From NCBI RefSeq assembly GCF_014640315.1, contig NZ_BMGS01000005.1:1-64000 (forward strand): DNA of 64,000 bases. The letters run 5' to 3'. The DNA comes from Hymenobacter glacieicola (GTDB lineage Bacteria; Bacteroidota; Bacteroidia; Cytophagales; Hymenobacteraceae). A model generated the notes under the pieces. The model worked only from the letters and a program-made list of their open reading frames with translations, did no database searches and was not told where the DNA came from. Made by a program: the position numbers and the translations under genes. Shown here one piece after another: positions 54,845 through 62,062 of this stretch; the stretch's first letter is position 1, and each line of letters begins with the position of its first letter.

Positions 54845-54937
54845 CTACAAGTGAACTTGTGCAGTGGTGAGGTTGACGTTTGGCTATCAGCGCAACAACT
54901 CGCCACTTCACTACTTCCCCACTTCACATTTTGACAG

Positions 54938-55957
54938 ATGGAAAGAACCAAAATCCTTGTAACGGGTGGAGCTGGCTACATCGGTTCGCACGCAGTAGTT
55001 GAGTTGTACGAAGCTGGTTTCCAGCCTGTAGTTGTTGATAACTTCAGTAATTCTCAGCAGTCGGCCCTGGCTGGTGTAGAGGAGATTCTGGGCGTGAAGA
55101 TTCCTTTTCACGGCATCGACTGCAACGACATCGAGGCCATGCGGGCCGTGTTTGCGGAAGAAGGTAGCTTGAAGGGCGTCATTCACTTCGCCGCCTACAA
55201 AGCCGTGGGTGAGTCGATGGAAAAGCCCCTGGAGTACTACCAGAACAACGTGGGCTCCTTGCTGACACTGCTACAGGTAATGCGCGAGTTCGGAGTAGCC
55301 TCCTTGGTTTTCTCCTCTTCCTGCACCGTGTACGGCATCCCCGACGCCCTGCCCGTAACCGAGCAGACGCCAACCAAAAAGGCCAACTCGCCCTACGGGG
55401 CTACCAAGCAGATGTGCGAGGACATTCTGCGGGACGTGGCGGCTGCTCCTGCGGGTGGGCTGCGCACCATTCTGCTGCGCTACTTCAACCCCATTGGAGC
55501 CCATGCCTCGGCCAAAATTGGGGAGCTACCCCTCGGCGTGCCGCAGAACCTGATTCCCTACGTCACCCAAACGGCGGCCGGCATCCGGGAAAAGCTCACC
55601 ATTCACGGCAACACCTACGACACGCCCGATGGCACCAACATTCGCGACTACGTGCACGTGGTGGACCTGGCCAAGGCACACGTGGTGGCGGTGCAGCGCC
55701 TGCTCAAAGGCATCGGCGAAACCGTCGAGACCTTTAACGTGGGTACTGGTCGCGGCAACTCGGTGCTGGAAGTAGTGCAGGCCTTCGAGCGTGCTACCGG
55801 TCAGAAGCTGAACTATACCATCGGGCCGCCCCGCCCCGGCGACGTGCCGGCCATTTACGCCGACGTAACTAAATCGGTGCAGGAGCTCGGTTTCCAGACC
55901 AGTTCCACTCTGGAAGAAGCCCTGGCCAGCGCCTGGAAGTGGCAGCAGAGTTTGTAA
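54938..55957 (+). CDS. galE: UDP-glucose 4-epimerase
   Basis: GalE interconverts UDP-glucose and UDP-galactose. The 339-residue protein has the NAD site 'GGAGYIGSHAVVEL', the 'SSCTVYG' serine strand, and the 'YGATKQMCEDIL' catalytic Tyr-x-x-x-Lys. 'FNPIGAHASAKIGELP' fits UDP-hexose epimerases. It follows the dehydrogenase with 93 bases between and is preceded by a repeat-like stretch. Confidence 0.93.
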   Translation: MERTKILVTGGAGYIGSHAVVELYEAGFQPVVVDNFSNSQQSALAGVEEILGVKIPFHGIDCNDIEAMRAVFAEEGSLKGVIHFAAYKAVGESMEKPLEYYQNNVGSLLTLLQVMREFGVASLVFSSSCTVYGIPDALPVTEQTPTKKANSPYGATKQMCEDILRDVAAAPAGGLRTILLRYFNPIGAHASAKIGELPLGVPQNLIPYVTQTAAGIREKLTIHGNTYDTPDGTNIRDYVHVVDLAKAHVVAVQRLLKGIGETVETFNVGTGRGNSVLEVVQAFERATGQKLNYTIGPPRPGDVPAIYADVTKSVQELGFQTSSTLEEALASAWKWQQSL

Positions 55958-56070
55958 TGGGTTGATTACTGATGAGCTAATGTGCTGATATCGTTCAAGA
56001 AACGATTCGGTACGGTCACATAGCTCATCGACATAATCAGCCCATCGGCCCATCAATCAATCAACGCATT
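55958..56070. repeat. Imperfect inverted repeat of GTTGAT/GATGTGCTGAT words, galE-rfbB gap
   Basis: The gap has gttgattactgatgagct (from 55963), followed by aatgtgctgat, mirrored imperfectly by agctcatcgacataatcagc and by atcaatcaatcaac at 56020-56064. It shares its words with the perfect hairpin at 57139-57199 and the stem at 12538-12590. Confidence 0.6.
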
Positions 56071-57126
56071 ATGAAGATTATCATCACCGGCGGAGCCGGC
56101 TTCATTGGGTCGCACGTGGTGCGCCTGTTCGTGACAAAGTATCCGGAGTATCAGATTCTGAACCTGGATGCCCTGACCTACGCCGGCAACCTGGAAAACC
56201 TGCGCGACATTGAATCGGCACCTAACTACCGGTTGGTGAAGGGGGATATTACGGATCAGGCCTTTGTGGACCAGCTATTTGCTACCGAGGAGCCCGACGC
56301 CGTGATTCACCTGGCAGCTGAGTCGCACGTGGACCGCAGCATTACCGATCCGCTGGCGTTCGTAAAAACCAACGTGCTGGGTACGGTGCATTTGCTTAAC
56401 GCCGCTAAAAACCTGTGGAAGCCCCTGGGCTACGAAGGCAAAGTCTTCTATCACGTCAGCACCGACGAAGTGTACGGCTCTCTGGACTTCGGCCCCGACA
56501 TGTTCACCGAGGACACCCCGTACGACCCCCGCTCGCCGTATTCGGCCTCGAAAGCGTCGTCGGACCACTTTGTGCGGGCTTGGCATCACACCTACCACAT
56601 GCCCGTAAAGCTGAGCAACTGCTCTAACAACTACGGCCCCAACCACTTCCCCGAGAAGCTGATTCCGCTGGCCATCCACCGCATCCAGCACGGCCAGCCC
56701 GTGCCCGTGTACGGCAAAGGCGAAAACGTGCGCGACTGGCTGTTTGTGAAAGACCACGCTACTGCCATTGACGCAGTTTTCCACAAAGGCAAAGTCGGGG
56801 AAACCTACAACATTGGGGGCGTAAACGAGTGGGCTAACCTGGAGCTGATTCACTTGCTCTGCGACACGCTGGACGAAAAAACCGGCAAGGAAAAAGGCAC
56901 CTCGCGTAAGCTCATCACCTTCGTAACGGACCGAGCTGGCCACGACCTGCGCTACGCCATTGACTCCAGCAAGATCATGAACGAGCTGGGCTGGAAGCCT
57001 TCTGTCACCTTTGAGCAGGGCCTTTCCCAGACCGTAGATTGGTACCTGGAAAATCAGGCGTGGCTCAATAACGTGACCAGCGGCGCCTACCAGACGTACT
57101 ACCAGCAGCAGTACGCGGCTCGCTAA
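56071..57126 (+). CDS. rfbB: dTDP-glucose 4,6-dehydratase
   Basis: RfbB removes water from dTDP-glucose to give the 4-keto-6-deoxy sugar, second step of dTDP-rhamnose synthesis. The 351-residue protein has '[18 protein letters not shown]', 'HLAAESHVDRSI', 'HVSTDEVYGSL' (the Asp-Glu pair), 'YSASKASSDHFVRAW' with catalytic Tyr and Lys, and 'NNYGPNHFPEKLIPL'. All are diagnostic. Works with rfbA at 58277. The rfbC and rfbD genes are outside the window or missing. Confidence 0.95.
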   Translation: MKIIITGGAGFIGSHVVRLFVTKYPEYQILNLDALTYAGNLENLRDIESAPNYRLVKGDITDQAFVDQLFATEEPDAVIHLAAESHVDRSITDPLAFVKTNVLGTVHLLNAAKNLWKPLGYEGKVFYHVSTDEVYGSLDFGPDMFTEDTPYDPRSPYSASKASSDHFVRAWHHTYHMPVKLSNCSNNYGPNHFPEKLIPLAIHRIQHGQPVPVYGKGENVRDWLFVKDHATAIDAVFHKGKVGETYNIGGVNEWANLELIHLLCDTLDEKTGKEKGTSRKLITFVTDRAGHDLRYAIDSSKIMNELGWKPSVTFEQGLSQTVDWYLENQAWLNNVTSGAYQTYYQQQYAAR

Positions 57127-57138
57127 TGTGCTGATTGG

Positions 57139-57199
57139 TGATGAGTTGATGTGCCGATGATTGGTACGTCAGCACTATCATCGGCACATCAACTCATCA
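57139..57199. repeat. Perfect 23-bp-arm hairpin between rfbB and the next epimerase
   Basis: Bases 57139-57161 (tgatgagttgatgtgccgatgat) pair exactly with 57177-57199 around 15 bases. The arms are built of the same words as the repeats at 12538-12590 and 55963-56060. A long frame for the next gene starts inside this hairpin at a GTG (57151), which is unlikely to be its true start. Confidence 0.78.
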
Positions 57200-57219
57200 T
57201 TAATCTGCACACCAACAAC

Positions 57220-58227
57220 GTGTATAATACTCCTTTTCACGACCAGCCACTGGACAACCTGGCCTTCCTGGTAACTGGCGGGGCCGGCTTTATCGGCTCA
57301 AACCTGGTAGAATATCTGCTGAAGTACGGCGCTAAAGAAGTGCGCGTGCTGGACAATTTCTCCAATGGTTTCCGCAAGAACGTGGCCCTGTTCGAAGGCA
57401 ACCCGGCCCTGCGCGTGATTGAGGGCGACATTCGGGACCGGCAGACCTGCATTGATGCCTGCCAGGGCATTGATGTGGTGCTGCACCAGGCAGCTCTGGG
57501 TTCCGTGCCCCGCTCCATCAACGACCCGATTACGAGCAACGATGTGAACGTAGGCGGCTTCGTGAACATGCTGGTGGGGGCCAAAGAGGCGGGGGTGAAG
57601 CGCTTCGTGTACGCGGCCTCGTCTTCTACCTACGGCGACCATAAAGCCCTACCCAAATTGGAGGACCGGATTGGCAAGCCCCTCTCACCCTATGCCGTAA
57701 CTAAATATGCTAACGAACTCTACGCCGACGTGTTCGGTAAGACCTACGGCATGGAAATCATTGGCCTGCGCTACTTCAACATCTTTGGCCCCCGCCAAGA
57801 TCCTAATGGTGCGTACGCAGCCGTAATTCCGCTCTTTATTGATGCCGTGCTGGAAGGCCGTCCGCCCCGTATAAACGGCGACGGAGGACAGACCCGCGAC
57901 TTCACTTTCGTAGAGAACTGTGTGCAAGCCAACATCAAGGCGGCGCTAGTGCAAAACCCCGAGGCCGTAAATCAGGTGTACAACGTGGCCGTGGCCGATC
58001 GTACCTCCCTCAACGACCTGTTCAACATCCTGAAAGAGGAAGCCGGCTCCGACATCACGCCCGAGTACGGGCCAGACCGCGCCGGTGACATCCGGGACTC
58101 CCTGGCCGACATCAGCAAGGCGAACAACCTGCTCAACTACCAGCCTCAGATTCGCATTCGGGAAGGCCTGCAAAAAACCTTGGAGTGGTTTAAAACCCAC
58201 CAGGAATTTATTGCTGAGCGAAACTAA
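57220..58227 (+). CDS. NAD-dependent epimerase, WbpP/TviC type
   Basis: A 335-residue SDR-type epimerase. It has '[18 protein letters not shown]' after a 25-residue N-terminal lead that is typical of WbpP, '[18 protein letters not shown]', '[10 protein letters not shown]', '[15 protein letters not shown]' with Tyr-x-x-x-Lys, and '[24 protein letters not shown]'. These match UDP-N-acetylglucosamine 4-epimerases of the WbpP/TviC group, which work with the WbpO/TviB dehydrogenase (53549) to make a UDP-GalNAc-uronic acid. The start GTG 57220 is chosen because starts further up fall in the hairpin at 57139-57199. Confidence 0.85.
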   Translation: MYNTPFHDQPLDNLAFLVTGGAGFIGSNLVEYLLKYGAKEVRVLDNFSNGFRKNVALFEGNPALRVIEGDIRDRQTCIDACQGIDVVLHQAALGSVPRSINDPITSNDVNVGGFVNMLVGAKEAGVKRFVYAASSSTYGDHKALPKLEDRIGKPLSPYAVTKYANELYADVFGKTYGMEIIGLRYFNIFGPRQDPNGAYAAVIPLFIDAVLEGRPPRINGDGGQTRDFTFVENCVQANIKAALVQNPEAVNQVYNVAVADRTSLNDLFNILKEEAGSDITPEYGPDRAGDIRDSLADISKANNLLNYQPQIRIREGLQKTLEWFKTHQEFIAERN

Positions 58228-58276
58228 CTACTTGTTACACAGCGCAGTCAGTGCCCCCAGACCTACATCCTTACCC

Positions 58277-59155
58277 ATGAAAGGTATTATCCTCGCCGGC
58301 GGCTCCGGCACCCGGTTGCACCCGCTTACCCTGGCCGTAAGCAAGCAGCTTATGCCCGTCTACGACAAGCCGATGATTTATTATCCCTTGTCGATTCTGA
58401 TGATGGCTGGCATCAAGGATATTCTCATCATCACGACGCCCCACGACCAGGACCAGTTCCGCAAGCTGCTCGGCGACGGCCAAAACCTGGGCTGCAATTT
58501 CCAGTACGTGGTGCAGGAAGTGCCCAACGGGCTGGCCCAGGCCTTTGTGCTGGGCGCTGACTTTATTGGTGACGACAAGGTAGCCTTGGTACTCGGCGAC
58601 AACATCTTCCACGGCGAAGGCATGGAAGAGCTGCTGAAAGCCAACAACAGCCCCGACGGCGGCGTGGTATATGCCTACCACGTGCACGACCCGGAGCGCT
58701 ACGGAGTAGTAGAGTTCGACCAGAACAACAAGGCCCTCAGCATCGAGGAAAAGCCCAAGCAGCCGAAGAGCAACTACGCGGTGCCCGGCCTTTACTTCTA
58801 CGATAACGAGGTAGTGGAAATTGCCCGCAACCTGAAGCCCAGCTCCCGCGGCGAGTACGAAATTACCGACGTGAACCAGGAGTACCTGCGCCGCGGCAAG
58901 CTGAAAGTGGGCATCCTGGGCCGGGGTACCGCCTGGCTGGACACCGGCACCTTCGAGAGCCTGATGCAGGCCGGCGAGTTTGTGCGGGTAATTGAGCAGC
59001 GCCAGGGCCTCAAGGTGGGTTCCATTGAGGAAGTAGCCTACCGCCAGGGCTTTATCGACGCCGATCAACTGCGCAAAATAGCCGAGCCCCTGCGCAAAAG
59101 CGGCTACGGCGACTACCTAATGCACCTGCCGGAGCAACTGGTAGTGAAAGGCTAG
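58277..59155 (+). CDS. rfbA: Glucose-1-phosphate thymidylyltransferase
   Basis: RfbA joins glucose-1-phosphate and dTTP to give dTDP-glucose, first step of the dTDP-rhamnose pathway; the product feeds rfbB. The 292-residue protein begins '[18 protein letters not shown]' and has '[13 protein letters not shown]', 'VLGDNIFHG', 'YGVVEFD', and '[15 protein letters not shown]', all family marks. ATG 58277 is 50 bases after the preceding stop; a longer frame runs back into that gene and is rejected. It is the last gene of the cluster, and a hairpin follows. Confidence 0.95.
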   Translation: MKGIILAGGSGTRLHPLTLAVSKQLMPVYDKPMIYYPLSILMMAGIKDILIITTPHDQDQFRKLLGDGQNLGCNFQYVVQEVPNGLAQAFVLGADFIGDDKVALVLGDNIFHGEGMEELLKANNSPDGGVVYAYHVHDPERYGVVEFDQNNKALSIEEKPKQPKSNYAVPGLYFYDNEVVEIARNLKPSSRGEYEITDVNQEYLRRGKLKVGILGRGTAWLDTGTFESLMQAGEFVRVIEQRQGLKVGSIEEVAYRQGFIDADQLRKIAEPLRKSGYGDYLMHLPEQLVVKG

Positions 59156-59176
59156 CCCAACCACTGACTCTTCATG

Positions 59177-59214
59177 CACTGGCCCGGTCCTCAGCTTAGA
59201 GGGCTGGGCCAGTG
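59177..59214. terminator. Terminator between rfbA and chrA
   Basis: A 9-bp perfect outer stem (59177-59185 with 59206-59214) with further G-T-containing pairing inside, between convergent genes. The T-tract is poor. Confidence 0.55.
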
Positions 59215-59259
59215 TATTTGCTGCCGGCTGACAGTTACTGTTGGCTTTCAGAATCTGAC

Positions 59260-60549
59260 TTAGAACACGAAACCGGCCGCTAGTGCTACCAACACAATCA
59301 GGTAGGAGGGCACCCGGTCCCAGAGTAGCACCAGAAAGGTAGCGGCAATCAGAATCAGGTTGATGGGAGTGTCGGGCAAGGGGTGATAGAGTAGGAAGGT
59401 GGCAGCGCACACTAGCCCGGCCGATACGGCATTGATGCCTTCCAATGAGGCCTTGATAACCCGGTAGCGTTTAAGTTGGTCCCAGAAGCGGATCAGGAAG
59501 AAGATAAGCAGCGTGCCGGGCATAAAGATGCCTACGGCCCCAACCAGTGCCCCCAACAGCTGCCCATCCAGGCCGCTACCGTCGCGGCGCATGGCCAGGG
59601 CCCCAATGTAGGCGGCGAAGGAAAAATTGGGCCCTGGCAGCGCCTGTACCATACCCAGCCCTGAAAGAAACTCCTCGGGCGAGAGGTAGTGCTTGAATTC
59701 CACAAACTCGGTGTAAAACAGCGGCGCCAGTACCTGCCCACCCCCAAACACGAGGCTGCCATTGCGGTAAAAGTTCTCGAACAGCCGCACGGGTAGCAGC
59801 TGGGTGTACTGGCCCAGCACGGCCGCACCCACAAACACGCCCAACCACAGCACAAAGTTCGACCACTCAATGCGCAAAGGCACTTTAGGTTCCTGGGGTA
59901 GCTTTTGGTAGCGGAAGGTCGTGACCAGCCCACCGAGCAGCAGTAGCAGGGGCATCAGCCACGGTACCTGAAACTGGTACACCAGCATGGCGGCTACTAC
60001 CATGAGGGCCACGGAGGTTTTCGTGTGGATAACCTTCTCGGCAATCTTGTAGGCGGAGTAGGCTACAAAGCCAATGGCCACCGGCTGTACATATTGCACT
60101 AGCCGGGCTACCTGCGCCTTATCCAAATAACTGATGGTCAGGCCCGCGCTGGTCATGATGCACACCGCCGGCAGCATCCAAACCAGCAAGGTGAGGTAAG
60201 CAAGGTTGGGGCCGCCCAAGCGAAAGCCAATGGCAGTAATGGTTTGGGTGGAAGTGGGGCCGGGCAGAATCTGGCAAAGGGCCGTGAGTTCCAGCAGCTC
60301 CGCGGCCGTCAGGTAGCGGCGCTTATCCACCAGCAGGCGCAGCATCATGGCCAAGTGTGCCTGCGGCCCGCCAAAGGCCGATAGCCCTAGGGCCGCCACG
60401 TCCTTAAGGAAAATAATGTTGCGCACCCGCTTCACTTGCTTAGGACGGCGAGACGGTGGGGCCAGCTGAATATCTTCTTGCGGAATCAAGGGCGAAGGCA
60501 AAGGCGGGTGGCTACCTAACAAGGAAGTGGAAAGCCGCCGGAAAAACAA
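59260..60549 (-). CDS. chrA: Chromate efflux transporter family
   Basis: A 429-residue transporter of the CHR family with two homologous halves, each five or six helices. The first has 'FLKDVAALGLSAFGGPQAHLAMM' and 'LTALCQILPGPTSTQTITAIGFRLGG', the hallmark of ChrA long-form proteins; the second begins near residue 240 with 'NFYRNGSLVFGGGQVLAPLFY' and 'LSGLGMVQALPGPNFSFAAYIGAL'. It exports chromate, or another oxyanion. The start is unclear: the TTG at 60549 lies in the tail of a hairpin (60550-60582), while another TTG at 60489 or a GTG near the first helix would also do. The N-terminal 45 residues are not conserved in style. Confidence 0.85.
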   Translation of the reverse strand: MFFRRLSTSLLGSHPPLPSPLIPQEDIQLAPPSRRPKQVKRVRNIIFLKDVAALGLSAFGGPQAHLAMMLRLLVDKRRYLTAAELLELTALCQILPGPTSTQTITAIGFRLGGPNLAYLTLLVWMLPAVCIMTSAGLTISYLDKAQVARLVQYVQPVAIGFVAYSAYKIAEKVIHTKTSVALMVVAAMLVYQFQVPWLMPLLLLLGGLVTTFRYQKLPQEPKVPLRIEWSNFVLWLGVFVGAAVLGQYTQLLPVRLFENFYRNGSLVFGGGQVLAPLFYTEFVEFKHYLSPEEFLSGLGMVQALPGPNFSFAAYIGALAMRRDGSGLDGQLLGALVGAVGIFMPGTLLIFFLIRFWDQLKRYRVIKASLEGINAVSAGLVCAATFLLYHPLPDTPINLILIAATFLVLLWDRVPSYLIVLVALAAGFVF

Positions 60550-60582
60550 CCGGCCCCGGCTACATAAAGCAGTCGGGGCCGG
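60550..60582 (-). terminator. Terminator hairpin of the oxygenase gene
   Basis: A 9-bp perfect stem (60550-60558 with 60574-60582), read on the minus strand, followed by TTGTTTTTC. It lies about 100 bases after the oxygenase stop and overlaps the first codons of the longest chrA frame. Confidence 0.65.
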
Positions 60583-60679
60583 AAAGTTAGCCGTGTTTTT
60601 TCTCAGGAAGATAGGAGCTGGAGTTATTAACTGGTGAACTTTCCAGCTTCCTCGCTTCTGCTTGAAGTAACAACCGTAA

Positions 60680-61657
60680 TTACTTTTTCTTCAGGCCCAG
60701 CTCGATGAGGCGCTCATTCAGGAACTCGCCGGCGGTAATGTCGGCTTCCTTCTTGGGGTTGTCGGGGGTTACGCAGCTGTCGAGGGCCGCCAAGCTCATC
60801 TCGGAACGCGGGTGCATGAAGAAAGGAATGCTGTAGCGCGAGGAGTTCATTTTCTCGCGGGGTGGGTTTACCACGCGGTGAATGGTGCTCTTGAGCACGC
60901 CGTTGGTCAGGCGCTGCAGCATGTCGCCCACGTTTACCACAATCTGGTCGGGAAGGGCCGTAATCGGAATCCATTTTCCGTCGCGGCGCAGCACCTGCAG
61001 GCCATCGGCCGAGGCACCCATCAGCAAGGTAATCAGGTTGATGTCGCCGTGCTCGGCGGCGCGTACGGCGTCGGCCGGTACCTCATCGGGGTTTTCGATG
61101 GGGTAGTAATGGATGGGGCGCAGGATGCTATTACCGTTGCGTACCTTGTCGTCGAAGTAGTTTTCCGGCAGTTGCAGGTACAGGGCAATGGCGCGCAACA
61201 CGTCCTTGCCCGCTGACTCTAGGGTTTTGTAGGTGGTCAGGGACGTATCGGCGAAGCTACCTACTTCGGAAGGCCAGATGTTGTCGGGGTACTCGGACTT
61301 GATGGGGTCATTTGCATCGTCCACTTCCTGACCTACGTGGTAGAATTCCTTTAGGTCGCCGGTGTTACGGCCCTTGGCGTGCTCCTTGCCCTTGCTCACG
61401 TAGCCGCGCTGGCCGGCCAACTCCGGCTTCTCGTACTGGCGCTTTACGTCGTCGGGCAGCGAGAAAAAGGACTTTACATCGGAGTAGAGCTTCTCGGTCT
61501 GCTCGTTGGTAAGGCCGTGGTTTTTGAGGGCTACGAAGCCGATATTTTGGTAGGCTTCGCCGAGTTGTTGTACGAAGCGGGCTTTGCGCTCCGGGTCACC
61601 GGAGCGGAAATCAGCCAAATCGAGGGAGGGAATAACCTCCAGCAGCTTTTCTTCCAT
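60680..61657 (-). CDS. 2-oxoglutarate/Fe(II) oxygenase, isopenicillin N synthase-like
   Basis: A 325-residue non-haem iron oxygenase. The N-terminal domain ('IPSLDLADFRSGD', 'GFVALKNHGLTNEQ') is the DIOX_N type; the core has the iron triad H-x-D ('EHGDINLITLL', residues ~210-212) and H ('STIHRVVNPP'), and the 'RYSIPFFMHP' arginine for 2-oxoglutarate. The substrate is unknown; in bacteria such proteins modify small molecules, and no peptide-synthesis gene is near. ATG 61657 is used. A TATCTTGC-like element near 61702-61709 on the minus strand could be its promoter. Confidence 0.88.
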   Translation of the reverse strand: MEEKLLEVIPSLDLADFRSGDPERKARFVQQLGEAYQNIGFVALKNHGLTNEQTEKLYSDVKSFFSLPDDVKRQYEKPELAGQRGYVSKGKEHAKGRNTGDLKEFYHVGQEVDDANDPIKSEYPDNIWPSEVGSFADTSLTTYKTLESAGKDVLRAIALYLQLPENYFDDKVRNGNSILRPIHYYPIENPDEVPADAVRAAEHGDINLITLLMGASADGLQVLRRDGKWIPITALPDQIVVNVGDMLQRLTNGVLKSTIHRVVNPPREKMNSSRYSIPFFMHPRSEMSLAALDSCVTPDNPKKEADITAGEFLNERLIELGLKKK

Positions 61658-62062
61658 TGTGAAGAGAAAATGGTACTTGTGGGGGGACGGTACGTAGGGC
61701 GCAAGATACTTAAAAAACGCCCGAAGTGCCCAGTTCGGCCGCGGCCCTAAAGCACATCGGGGTGCAACTGTTACCTTTAGAACCGAGTCTGGTAGCGTTG
61801 GGTTTCGGTAACCTGACTTCCCGAGAAGCTTTCCTCATGAATCGGCCGCTTGGAAAATTACAGTAGCCGGGCCGGGAAAAGGGCGCGGACAGTTTTAGCT
61901 TTTTAACTTTGAGTTAATGAATCTGCACGCCAATAGGTGGTACTTTTAGGACTGCTTTCACCCGGCCCCGAAACTTCCGGCCGGTTCAGGACGTCTTGAA
62001 AACTCTGGAAGTGCATGTAACAGGAGGTGTCTCCCGAAAGCTTTTGTTTTGGCCTTGATTGT
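61658..62062. other. Divergent gap before the OmpA-family gene
   Basis: A 405-base gap. It contains the probable plus-strand promoter TAACTTTG (61904-61911), a leader of about 145 bases with a short GC hairpin (61962-61967 with 61979-61984) and an isolated aggagg about 40 bases before the OmpA start, which pairs with nearby ctcc bases. Nothing else recognised. Confidence 0.45.
61904..61911 (+). promoter_or_regulatory. TAnnTTTG promoter element for the OmpA-family gene
   Basis: TAACTTTG matches the consensus; start of transcription near 61917. Confidence 0.5.

Noticed and set aside
58085..58276. 64-residue N-terminal extension of rfbA
   Set aside because: It overlaps the end of the preceding epimerase in another frame and has no similarity to nucleotidyltransferases; the invariant start is at 58277.
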